Shown in pieces: positions 46,320 through 56,195 of a stretch of 64,000 nucleotides of DNA. The stretch spans positions 32,246,950 through 32,310,949 of the forward strand of contig AP025040.1 in assembly GCA_036186865.1 (NCBI GenBank), in the 5' to 3' direction. The position numbers were made by a program, and so were the translations under genes. The first letter of the stretch is position 1. The number at the start of each line of letters is the position of its first letter. Source of the stretch: Eustoma russellianum. Taxonomy: Eukaryota; Streptophyta; Magnoliopsida; Gentianales; Gentianaceae. The notes below the pieces were generated by a model. It saw only the letters and a program-made list of their open reading frames with translations, ran no database searches and was not told the DNA's origin.

Positions 46320-47397
46320 TATGGTGTCAAACAGGTTGTGTATCGTGTTTTGTGTTTTTTTGGGTTTCGTGTATCACAGTGTTATACCCATACCTTACCT
46401 ATTTGGTTTGCGTGTATGGATGTAGATACCCAAACCTGTACATGTCAGGTTTCATGTCGTGCATTGGGTATACCCACAAATTTGAAAGTACAAATATTTC
46501 AAGTTGTGTACGGGTCATTTCATGTATGTTTCAGGTATTTTTAGGTTTCGTGTATTTTTTAGGTTTTATGTACTTAAGTGACTACTGTTAGTCTGTTACC
46601 ATGTATGAAACAACAATAACTACAGAACCAAAGGTTCAAGATTAAAAATGTTATATACCATGAAATTAAATCACATCTTTCTAGTCACATAAATCAAAAG
46701 AGAGGGAGGGTAGGGGGAGCGGGATGTGTGACTAATCACAAACTATTTGAACATGAATCTTCAGCTTCTTTCACCATTGCAACTGTAGTTTACTTATTTG
46801 AGCATGAATCTTCAGCTTTTTCACCATCATCTTTTGCAATATGTAAACTCGTGATGTCATGAGTTAGGTCCTCTAAATTCAAATCACTTGACATTGCATT
46901 AAAGATTAAAGAAAAAACGAGTCTAATAACTAATGTAGCATGATAAAGTACATTAAAAAAAATCAAATATTTACCGCTTCCTGCAAATAACCAATCTTTA
47001 GTGCACACCAATGCTTTAACTGCTTGGGGTAACAAGCTGCTACGAAATTGATCAAAGATTCTACCACCATGGAATTTGGATTTGGGAATAGGGAGTGGGA
47101 TTTGGGAATGCTGGAATTGGGAGGGGGAAGGGATTAGGTTAGGATTTTTTGGGGGCAAATTTGTTTTTTACATTATTAATTATAAATTTTTATTTAAAAT
47201 ATATTTTTAAATTTTTAGGTATGGCGGTTATAAGCGGGTAATCCGCAGGTATGCCTGGACACGACCCGTCATTTGCGGATAATTTTCAGGTCTTACTCGA
47301 TTTGTACACGAAACCCGCCAAGGTCATACCCATAACCGCGGAAATCGTGTCAGGTTCGGGTCGTGTTTCCGTATCGTGTCTGAGATTGCCACCCCTA
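46320..47397 (-). mobile_element. hAT-superfamily DNA transposon derivative (1,078 bp)
   Basis: It interrupts the LINE-J SAAGPDG region. Flanks CAGAAAAC (46312-46319) and CGGAAAAC (47398-47405) form an 8-bp target duplication with one change, the hAT size. The right end reads, inverted, TAGGGGTGGCAATC, the common plant hAT terminus; the left end TATGGTGTCAAAC is a diverged version. Both subterminal regions carry CGTATCGTGT/ACACGATACG-type repeats. A remnant of transposase lies inside, so it is an internally deleted derivative that needed another copy's enzyme. Confidence 0.88.
46790..47158 (-). pseudogene. hAT transposase C-terminal remnant
   Basis: The 122-codon frame includes GGRIFDQFRSSLLPQAVKAL and VCTKDWLFA near residues 32-59. 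This matches the end of the hAT dimerisation domain, where relatives have GGR...FRSxLxPxxVEALxCTxDWL. After GSG a donor-like GGTAAATATTTG follows, and SSDLNLEDLTHDITSLHIAK may be a last short exon. The DNA-binding BED finger and the catalytic core are absent. The first 25 residues (NPNLIPSPSQFQHSQIP) are low-complexity and may not be original coding. Confidence 0.7.
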
Positions 47398-48798
47398 CGG
47401 AAAACCATCCGGACCAGCTGCACTTGTGGGACTAAGATACTAAACAGCACGTTGCACTTCTTGTAGATTGGGCAATGCAAGAAGAATAATATTATCATCC
47501 GACGTTAAGATAGTAGGAATATGCTTGAGCAAAGAATAAGGTTGTGAAGGTGTTCCAGCGGCAAATAACATTTGATAGTATCGTATTTCTTCCTGTTCAT
47601 TGGCTTCAGGACTTTGATATTCCACCCCATCTGCGCCAATAACTCTACGGAATGTCTGACGACGACGTTTATCCTTGACTATTTGATGATAATAACGAGT
47701 GTTAGCATCACCCTCCTTCATCCACTTAACATTAGCTTTTTGATTCCAGAACAATGTGGCTCGATTCTGCATCTTCCTGCCATACTGCGATGGTATGATT
47801 CACGTGACTCAGCAGATGAATGAAGATCATACTCCTTTTCACATCTGAGTGCCTCAGATTCAGCCTGTGCAATGGCATCGAAGACATTACCAAACACATC
47901 TTTATTCCATTGCCTCAAGTGTTGTTTGAGCTACCATAGCTTGGAATAGAAACCCCGCATGCCACTAACCGTTGCATAAGACTTCCTGTGATAAGAGACA
48001 AAACTATCAAAATCTGAATGTGAGGCCCAAGCATCCAAATATCTGAAGGCTACAGAGCTGACAGAACTTTCAGTGGAACACTCAAGATAGATGGGACAAT
48101 GATCAGATGTTGTTCGACTAAGATGCTGATAGGATACTACCGCAAATAAATCCAAGAAGCTCGAATAACAGAGACATCTATCCGACCAACGCCAAATGCG
48201 TCCCAGACCTCGACCATCGCTCAAGGTAAATGGTGAGCCCTGATAGTTAATGGCCTGGAGCGAACAATTGGAAATACAATCATTAAAATCCTGCAGTGTG
48301 CGAAGAGGAGGGGAAGAACGACCTTTATGCTCATCAAGCGTTAAAAATATATTAAAATCTCCCCCTAGGAGCCATGGAACGTCAATTGTATCATGTATGG
48401 CTAAAATATCCTCCCAAAGAGGCCGACGTGCTGCGACTGAATGCAAACCATAAATGAAAGTACACCAAAAAATTATCTCCTGTGGGGAGCCATTGAAAAT
48501 GCATGGAATGATTTTGAACTCCTAGGCGTTCCCCTTCTAACCGAAGGAAGGCATCACGCCAGAAAATCCATATATTATCCTGACAAACCGACATTGCTTG
48601 GGAGAAACCAAATTTGAGGCGGTAAGAAACCAAGCAAGATGGCCTTGATTTAGGCTCAATAATCACTGATATCTGCAAATTATAACGATGTAGTAACGGT
48701 AAAAGACGCTGGACTGAAGTACGAAAACCTCTGACATTCCATATCATAAGCTTCATTGAGATGATAAACAATCAAAAGAGTTAGAGAGTGCTGTCCTT

Positions 48799-49823
48799 GA
48801 TCATGTATACGGCAGAGAAATGGGATCCGGATTCCGACGATGTCGACGAAGGAGACGCGGCGGTGCTTGAAATGGCTCTCTTGAATTCCTCTCAGGGGCA
48901 GTGGTTGCATGATCCTCAGTAGCATGACAGCGTTCAGGAGACATAGCTGCCTGAATAATATCATTGAGCACATCCGAAACAACAGCCTCTGCAGATTCCT
49001 CTGCAACCTGCATTGCTGGTCCAACATGTTGCTGTTATGTATGCACTTCAACCTCACTGTCAGATATTGATACTGGTTTTGGATTCTGTGTGATATCCGC
49101 AATAAAACTGGCATATATTCCCTGTAAACAGGAGATATCCTGAGCATATGAGACCAAATGTGTTGTAGCAAAATCTGGAGAAGGCAGCAATGGAGGATCT
49201 GCATGCTGAGGACCCTGCAGCCCAGCACTTGGCTACATTTTCTTAGGAGTCCACCTCTGCTCCAATGCAGTTTTAGAAGGACCTGAAGCGATGTCCTTTG
49301 CTTTCTGTGGTTCTGCAACGTCCTTTGCTTTCTGCCATTCTGAGGAATTCCCCACGTGATGTGTACCACACGTTGAGGACTTATGACCCAATCTGTAACA
49401 TGTTGTACAATATAATGGCAAGTCCTCGTATATAACTTGTTGATGAAGCACCCTATTTGACATCTGAATAAACATTCTTGATGGGAGCTCTTGTGAGACG
49501 TCAATTTCTACGCACAAACGAGCAAGTGACGGCTGTAGAGCCTCCACAGTCGCATTATCCAACTTCATTGGCGTGCCCATTATTCGTCCAATCTGCAACA
49601 ATGCCGATTTTTGATGAAAATGAACTGGAAGCCCTTGAAATGATACCCATACCGGCACAATTGGGACATCCACTGAAGGATCATATGTAGGTGTCCATTT
49701 AGTGACCCTCATGTATTTCCCTGCAATAGTCCAACTCTGTCGTGCAAAACACTGCAAATAGTCTTGTTCATGCACAAAATGCAAGATCACATGTGATGAA
49801 TCCAAAAGACCCCAATTTTCCAT
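48799..49823 (-). pseudogene. LINE-J ORF1, N-terminally truncated
   Basis: Open from 49823 for 196 codons: MENWGLLDSSHVILHFVHEQ, DUF4283 continuing WTPTYDPSVDVPIVPVWVSF, ARLCVEIDVSQELPSR, then zinc knuckle CTTCYRLGHKSSTC and LEQRWTPKKM. A stop at 49233 is followed by a lower-complexity tail with a serine/glutamine-rich part and RRHRRNPDPISLPYT, ending at about 48799. The first 40-50 residues of the family (FTREEV...GTFWYGRPKLDA) are missing at the junction with LINE-K. Confidence 0.83.
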
Positions 49824-49827
49824 ATTA

Positions 49828-51080
49828 TTATGTAACTCCTTAGTCTCTGAATCTAATTGCTCCTTATCAGAAGCAGGGGAGATGGGTCATTGCCGTGAGC
49901 TTCATTAATATTCTCCATTTCCTGTGTAATAAAAGTGTGTGTGAGACTGAGGGAGAAGGACCTTTGCTGGGAGCTTCATTAATAGTCTCCAGTTCCCGAG
50001 TGATCAAAGTGGGTACGACTATATCCAAAGTAGACTGCTTCTCAGTACTCACATGAGCATCTGGGCAGAGAATTTCCTCAGAGCGTGCCATCTCACCAGC
50101 TAAGTCTTTGTCTTTCTGTAATGTTATTGCAATTGATTTTTTTGGCGTCCATCTCCGAGGAACAGATGCAGCAGATATCTTAGGCAATTGATCAACTACA
50201 TCTGCAACTTTTGAAGTGGCAAGTTTTCTTTTCATGTTCCAGCGTTCTACAAGAAACACAAAATAAAGGTACGTTTTCATATAATATGGTAGAATAGAAT
50301 TCCTTATCTCCTCCTTGTATATGTAATTTAAGTGATAATGGTTTTGAGATATCCGGTTCCAGACATATTCTAACAACTGATGGCCTTATACCCTGTGATG
50401 TAGCGGAATCCATTTTTAGGGGGTAACCAGTCATATGCGCAATATCCCACAAAGCAGATTTGTTATGAAAGTACAGCGGAAGACCTCGTATTGAAACCCA
50501 TATTGGAACAATAGGTTTATCCACCTGCGGATCAAAGTCATGCGTCCATTTCGTGATCCTCATCTGATAACCACTCAACATCCATGTGCGATGCAAAAAA
50601 CAACGTTGATAATCGTCCACATTTGAGAAGGTGATTAGGACGTGCTTATCATCAAATAATCCTAATTTTGGTGTAGTTTTGAAACCAATACGCTCCATGC
50701 AATGAGCCAATTAGTTCATGTTTAGTCTACCATGCCAAAAGGATCCGATAAGTGTGTGTTGATAAGGAATTGAATACCTAGTAACCTCTTCGGCTGTGAA
50801 TTGAATAGAAGGCATGCCCTTATATCGTTGAACCGGCCGTGAAGGTGTAGAGAGCGGCAGCTCACGGTTTTTGGATAAAGCTTGTAAAAACGATTTTTTT
50901 CCTGCATGATCCGGTGGTGAATCATGCGACTCCATATGAATATATAGAAAAGATCAAAACTTAGTTGAAGGTATTCACTGCAGAAAACAGGGTGATCATC
51001 GTCCAAACCTGAATCTTAAACGTAGTTCATGATCGACCGTGAAGGTCTTGAAGGTCGTCAGAGCCGCCGCAAGCAATTTT
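49828..51080 (-). mobile_element. LINE-K, 5' UTR and ORF1 only
   Basis: Minus strand: 5' UTR from about 51080 (GCTTGCGGCGGCTCTGACG), ORF1 from ATG 50935, then a switch to LINE-J at about 49827. ORF2 and 3' end are missing. Because LINE-J begins mid ORF1 in the same orientation, the pair contains two DUF4283 domains in series, which could be one chimeric insertion made by template switching or the result of a deletion. Confidence 0.8.
49846..50935 (-). pseudogene. LINE-K ORF1 (DUF4283 and zinc knuckle), two frameshifts
   Basis: ATG 50935: MESHDSPPDHAGKKSFLQAL, then RYKGMPSIQFTAEEVTRYSI and GSFWHGRLNMN, stop 50711. The next frame (50192-50710) has the rest of DUF4283: FLHRTWMLSGYQMRITKW, THDFDPQVDKPIVPIWVS and CLEPDISKPLSLKLHI, then knuckle CVSCRTLEHEKKTC. 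A frameshift near 50200 leads to VPRRWTPKKSIAI and an acidic tail containing INEAPSKGPSPS and, 80 bases on, INEAHGNDPSP, a small internal duplication. This is the clearest ORF1 N-terminus in the window. Confidence 0.84.
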
Positions 51081-51284
51081 AGGCCATATATATCTATATA
51101 TATACACACATATATATATATATATTATTTTCATATTTATTCATATATATATTTAATGCTTTTAGAATTATACATATAAATATATATTAAATTGTTTTAA
51201 AAATTATTTATGCATACATCAATTCTGTTTTCAAAATTATATTTTTTTAGTGTAAGGCTAGGCGGTACTGTCCGATGTTTTATT
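51081..51284. other. AT-rich spacer with TA repeats
   Basis: TA and TATACA repeats (51083-51125) and other AT-rich sequence between the LINE-K 5' end and the LINE-L 3' end; no gene visible. Part may be the tail of LINE-L. Confidence 0.6.
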
Positions 51285-54200
51285 AATATTAAGTAACCCT
51301 CACTTGTGGCGGAGGAATTCCGTAGTTACAATGATACCCACAAATTATGGGAGACTCTCCCAAAGATAAAGAAAGGAAATGATATAGTAACGTACAGCAA
51401 TTGCAAATAAACAAGCTATAAAATGTAAACATAAGAAGAAGGCATGAGAAACTCCTCGATATCGGAAGACCCATGCCTGACCGCCAACCAACAGCAATTG
51501 AGTGTAGACGAAGTTGTTGAAATGTGATAAACAAACACCATAGAACCTCAGCGAGAAGTAGAGAAAAATGAGCATAGGATGAAAATACAATAATTTGAAT
51601 AGACCAAGGAAGAGAAAAGAACGCATATCACCGATGCCAGCATCGTGTTGATACATGCAATTAAACTCGTTGCAAATGTATGGGCATCCATTGTAACGAG
51701 ATGCATGATGTTGTTGTCGTCGGAATGTACAGCCGTGCTCATCATAGTGTGAAAATACAACTGAGTAAGCAAATGTTAATGGCAAAGAAGAAAGGTGATC
51801 TTTATGTAAACTAAACGATGTGCCTTGTGCAGACTCCAAAGATGTGTTTCTCGGTCCAGGAGGATGCTGCCCAATAATGAACTTATCCATGCATATCAAA
51901 GTAAACGTTCGCTGTCGTGTCACTCGTGTAAGCCAATGTTGCTCCAGTATGTGCCATGGGAAACACAAGAGCAGGGAGATAAATAAAATATAAACTGAAG
52001 AGAATGTAAAGGAAATGGTGCAATCTCAATACATACCGGCGTTGCTTGTACTCAACATGAACACAGGCAACCGCAAATGGAATTCCAGCGATCTTGGATA
52101 TCGAAGCTTGGGGCATGTATTATCAACATGTTCCTCAGCAAGGACATAGAAAACAAAAACATGATACATACATAAAATGCACGTAAAAGAAAGTGTGAAA
52201 AAGTAAATCAGTGGAATGAAGTCATACCAACGTTGCCTATGCCATAAGTAGACATAGGCAACAATTTCCATAGCATGCCAACCCATTGGGAGACATCATG
52301 CCATACCAATGTTGCCTGTATCACAACGTCCAAATGTATAGTGCCAAAGCAGTGCGCATAAATTCTACTCGCGCATGACATGTGTTGTGCAATCTGTAAA
52401 ATAATAACCACGGACCGCGGGAGAAAGTGTGTCAGCCGAACCATATAACGTCGCTGCAAGAAACATACAAGCATGCTGCGATAAATGATGTGTGACCATA
52501 TTGACCTCACGAAGAATATAGCACAGATGACTACCAGAGAGATGAAGGAAAAGTTGTAGTCGAGAATATTCTAATAATGAAGAAAGCACAGAATCTGCTA
52601 TTTGCGTTACACGCATACAATCTGACTCAACCAACAGGTTGCGATGGCTTTTGCCAAAATAAATAAGACTGTATAATAAGACCTAAATCTTTGCACGAAG
52701 GGGAGTAACACATGGAAGTGTGAAGGTGATGGCGGCTAGTATGTCGCCAAGGTTGTCCCGGAGGATAGCACCAGCTGAAGCCATGTTCTTGGCAGCAGAT
52801 GCATCAACATTCAATTTTAATTTCCCAGAGGGGGGTAATTCCCACTTTAAGATGTGGACCTGCTTTATGCAGAGGCATGGAAAAAAGCCATGGGAAATGA
52901 GAGAATGAAGATTAGCGGCTAGTTTAGTCCCCGATAGTGTGGAAGCCCAATCATAACATGATTGACGCACCTTGGCATAGATGCTGTGTGGTAGAATGTC
53001 AGCTGAGCCGTAAAGAACATTGGTGTACACCTTCCAAATTGTCCAACAAAGCATAAATGGTCCAATTATCCGAAACTGCCCCATAATAGACCTAGATGTA
53101 AAAGACAACCACCATTTTAATAGATGTGTCCACAGGCACGCAGCACATCGAAGAGGACCATCCAGAATTAAAGAAAATCTCATTCAAATATCCTTTACAA
53201 AATAGCAGTGAAGAAAAATGAGATCAGAGCTAGCCGAATGTGACTTACAGAATGGGCATATTGTGGGATAAACTTGTGTGAACCGATATAGGCTTTCTTC
53301 CAAAGGAAGAGCATTATGAAAAAGTCGCCACACGAACACACTCGCTGGCTTAGGCAACGACTTCAACCAAATACATTTGTGGGAATATAGTTATGGACGA
53401 GCGATGCTCCCATCGAAGAAGTATTCCAGTATGGGAGATCATCTTTAGTTGTGTAATGTGAACATATGGAGTGAATAGAACAAATTCGCTTCCAACCTAG
53501 CGAATCATAAAGTCGAGGAATAAATTCTGATCGAGATCCATATCGATGTCGCATATATGTTGTCCAAATGTAGTCTTAGTACGGTAGTTCCACCATAACT
53601 TGCAGTCATATGCTTGCTGAACCAAATGAAGACTTCTAATTCCCAAACCATCTTCAATCTCTGGTGCACATAGGGTGGTCCAAGAAACCCAATGATAACG
53701 ATTACCCCAAATAAATTGTGTCCTTTTTCTGCTAATAGAATGCATCATGCTCTTTGGTAAATGTGCCGCTGCCATCAAATGTAATGGATTATCTGTGAGA
53801 ACATATTTGAGCAAGATAAGGCACCATCCTAAGTAAGCAAGTAATGCACCGAGACCGTTAACTCGGAATCAAAATGATGTAAGAGTGATTGAAAATAAAT
53901 TGCTCGATTGATCCTCGATATAAATAAGAGCCGAGATATTTGATTAAATATAATGGCCTCATACCCAAGACATTGCTAATGGACACCAAAGATCGGTGAG
54001 AGACATAGGAGCTTGCCACAAATTAACTTTTGTCGTAATTGACCAACTAACCTGATGCATGCTGATAAGATTATATGAATGACTGGGAAACCCGTAAATT
54101 TTTGGTTGAGCCATTTAAGAATGTAATCATACCATCCACATAAGCCAAGTGGGAGAACCCCGACACCCTGCCCGTGAAAAAGCCATGCAATGAACCAATA

Positions 54201-54925
54201 TTGAAAAGATGATTACTCCACGGCTAAAACCCTCCGATCCAAGAATAAACAATAGCGGTGAAAGAGGGTCACCTTACTTCACCCCCCGTATAGGAGAAAA
54301 GTAACTAAAGCTCTTACCATTAATTGCAATGGAAACCTTGGAATAATGCATGTTGTTCATTAGAAGGCGGATAAAACAATCAGGAAAGCAAAACTTCCGA
54401 AGCAGAGACTCAAATAATGCCAATTTACCGGATCAAAGGCTTTTCCCATGTCAAGTTTGATCATAACATTAGCTCCACGGATTTTGTTATCAATCAAATG
54501 CACCATCTCATTCGCCATAAGAATATGTTCACTGATGTCATGCCCCTTTAAAAAACTTATCTGTTCAGGCGAGATTAGCTGCAGAAGGAGAGTAGACAAG
54601 CGAGTTGGGAGCACCCTAGTAGTAAATTTACTAATGAAATTAGAAAGGCAGATTGGCCTGAAGTTCGCATATGCAGACGTGTGCGTTTTTTAGGCAGCAA
54701 TGTTATAAAAGAAGAAAGAAAAAACTGCGGCGCCGGGATACCGATAAAAAACTCCTGAACTACACACAAAACGCCTAGTTTGAGAATTTCCCAATACGTA
54801 CGGAAGAAATGGCCATTAAATCCATCCGATCCAGCTGCACTGTTCGGACTCAAGCTCCAAACCATCCGCCTAATCTCGTCCAGATCAGGAATAGACAATA
54901 ACATGCCATTACCAGCCGATGTCTA
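51285..54925 (-). mobile_element. LINE-L, 5'-truncated LINE of a distinct 3' UTR subfamily
   Basis: Minus strand: terminal hairpin 51298-51315 (CCTCCGCCACAAGTGAGG), a 3' UTR of about 1 kb that lacks the GCCAAG/CCACAAGGGTGG block of the other copies but keeps the GTTGCCTATGTC/GGCATAGGCAAC hairpin at 52232-52262 and a second related arm near 52315. ORF2 spans RNase H back to early RT, where it breaks at about 54925 next to a CA microsatellite. Confidence 0.85.
52365..54925 (-). pseudogene. LINE-L ORF2 remnant (RT to RNase H), catalytic box lost
   Basis: Begins near GNGMLLSIPDLDEIRRMVWS and SAAGSDGFNGHFFR (Pro of GPDG is Ser). KLDMGKAFDPVNWHYL lies near 54450. The catalytic box near 54140 reads HLAYVDGMI in place of the family's YADDLL, so it is inactive. 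The thumb is open at 53497-53814, the zinc segment at 53184-53366 (CPFCKSHSASSDLIFLHC), RNase H at 52683-53183 (NVDASAAKNMASAGAILRD) and 52365-52634 (VESDC, REVNMVTHHLSQH). Many frame breaks between 53820 and 54360 make it one of the oldest copies here. Confidence 0.83.
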
Positions 54926-54933
54926 CATATATT

Positions 54934-54935
<2 letters not shown>

Positions 54936-55011
<76 letters not shown>

Positions 55012-55012
55012 T
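54936..55012. repeat. (CA)n followed by (TA)n microsatellite
   Basis: About 24 CA units at 54937-54985 run into about 13 TA units to 55012. It lies at the broken 5' end of LINE-L and before a LINE 3' scrap. Likely length-variable. Confidence 0.95.
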
Positions 55013-55098
55013 GGACATTTATGTAATATGGTATTCCTCCGCCATAAGCGAGGTTTAATAATAACATACTATGTTTTCCGATTAATATATATATAAAC
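55011..55098 (+). mobile_element. LINE-M scrap: last about 75 bp of a LINE
   Basis: Contains TGGACATTTATGTAATATGG, terminal hairpin CCTCCGCCATAAGCGAGG at 55036-55053, and TTAATAATAACATACTATG to about 55084. It is near identical to 59465-59537. Either a severely 5'-truncated insertion or part of a local duplication. Confidence 0.8.
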
Positions 55099-55107
55099 AA
55101 AAGTCAG

Positions 55108-55584
55108 TTGATGCCACCCACTGGGAAATTAAAGCTTAATGTCGATGCTTCTGCAGGAAGAAACTTTGCTACAGCAGGGGCAATACTGCGCGATGCTGAT
55201 GGAATGTTGATTGCAGCTATATCCTTTACACTACCATGTGTACCACCACTTAGAGCTGAAATCCAAGCTCTCCTTTACAGTATTCTATTTTTTGGTAGAC
55301 TACACAGACACCTCATCGTGGAAACAGATTGCCAGCGGATTATTACATCTGGAGATAGGCAACTTCATTCGCTCCCAGAATATTCTCACCTTATGCATTT
55401 CCTGCACATTACCTATAGTCACCTGGTTTATGCACCAAGAGAAGTTAATATGGTGGCTCATCACCTTGCTCAGCATGCCAGACTCACACCTATTACCACA
55501 CTCTACACTTCGGCTAGACAACTTCCTCCTGCGGCTCGTGGATTTTACCTCACAGATAGCACAACACATGCTATACGAACCTAA
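55108..55584 (+). pseudogene. LINE-N ORF2 C-terminus (RNase H)
   Basis: An open stretch of 158 codons covering essentially the whole RNase H: LKLNVDASAGRNFATAGAIL (first Asp), LRAEIQALLYS (Glu), IVETDCQRI (second Asp) and REVNMVAHHLAQH (last motif), then ARQLPPAARGFYLTDSTTH to the stop at 55584. All catalytic positions are present. It is 5'-truncated with no start codon of its own, so it is not expected to be translated. Confidence 0.86.
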
Positions 55585-56195
55585 AGTCTTATCATGGCTC
55601 GTATTTAAGATTGTTGTCTGTATCACATTGATACGGACAACGCGGGTACGTCATCTTTCTACATTCTTGAAATTATTCTTTACTATGTCTCTCACATGGG
55701 TTGGCAAGATAATATCACAGTTGCCTGTAGTAGCATTACTACAGGCAACGACGGTATGTGCATCAACATATTATATTGGGGTCGTCATTTTATATCTCTT
55801 TGCAAGTACAAATCAATTGATTATTTTCTTACGAGGAACCTATACATTGGATACCATGAATTCCATACACCTACTGCAATGGCAGGCTCAAGAATCAATC
55901 AGACAACACACGACTATCATTGGCGCAAACATGCTCTCGGATCTACACTTACATTTTATTATACAATATCCTCACAACAATCAAATAAATATGTACGTTT
56001 TTTCCTTCGCCAAGGTTTTATTCACAAGGGTGGTTTTACTTGGCAAGGTTTTAATGCGGCATATCATATTTGATTGGAGGTTATCATTGCTAGATTTCTT
56101 ATACTTCTGGTTCTCGTTTGATTTAACTCTGTACTATGGTTTTCCTCCGCCATAAGTGAGGCATTACTTGAATAAACATTTTATATTTGCCAAAA
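55113..56195 (+). mobile_element. LINE-N, short LINE with 14-bp target duplication
   Basis: Flanked by AAAAGTCAGTTGAT at 55099-55112 and 56196-56209. The target is the 5' end of LINE-O, where the same bases encode KSQL of its RT/thumb. LINE-N has the last RNase H part, a 3' UTR with two hairpins (55613-55641 and a perfect 13-bp one at 55720-55749), the GCCAAG block at 56007-56050, a terminal hairpin at 56144-56161 and an A tail just before the right duplication. Confidence 0.9.

Larger units (their letters stand above)
43815..48771 (-). pseudogene. LINE-J ORF2, interrupted by hAT element and frame breaks
   Basis: Starts MKLMIWNVRGFRTSVQRL near 48756 (endonuclease). GGDFNIFLTLDEHKG (48340), FTLSDGRGLGRIWRWSDRCL and RTTSDHCPIYL follow. 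The linker WNKDVFGNVFDAIAQAE and WMKEGDANTRYYHQIVKDK lead to SAAGPDGF, which is split by the hAT element at 46320-47397. RT resumes at 45775-46203 (KLEMAKAFDNPDW) and 45260-45778 (MKQGDPLSPLLF). The catalytic box reads FADNLVIF: the second Asp is Asn, so the enzyme would be dead even if repaired. Thumb and zinc segment lie at 44525-45353, RNase H at 44157-44546 (NVDASVGRQTAAAGAVLR) and 43815-44060 (RETNTVAHTLARYG). Confidence 0.87.
42996..49827 (-). mobile_element. LINE-J, LINE split by a hAT insertion
   Basis: Minus strand: (TA)n tail about 42999-43055, terminal hairpin 43080-43097 with an A-U pair variant, GCCAAG block about 43200-43245, a GTTGCCTATGTC-type hairpin at 43752-43782, ORF2 43815-48771 and partial ORF1 48799-49823. 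Removing 46320-47397 and one target-duplication copy restores the reverse transcriptase reading region. ORF1 lacks its first part; at about 49827 the sequence switches to LINE-K. Confidence 0.9.

Noticed and set aside
46352..46591. Plus-strand 79-codon frames at the left end of the hAT element.
   Set aside because: They are translations of the GTGTATCGTG-type subterminal repeats.
51345..51968. 207-codon minus-strand frame with hydrophobic stretches.
   Set aside because: It lies in the 3' UTR of LINE-L after the RNase H stop; no family resemblance, overlapping frames are equally open.
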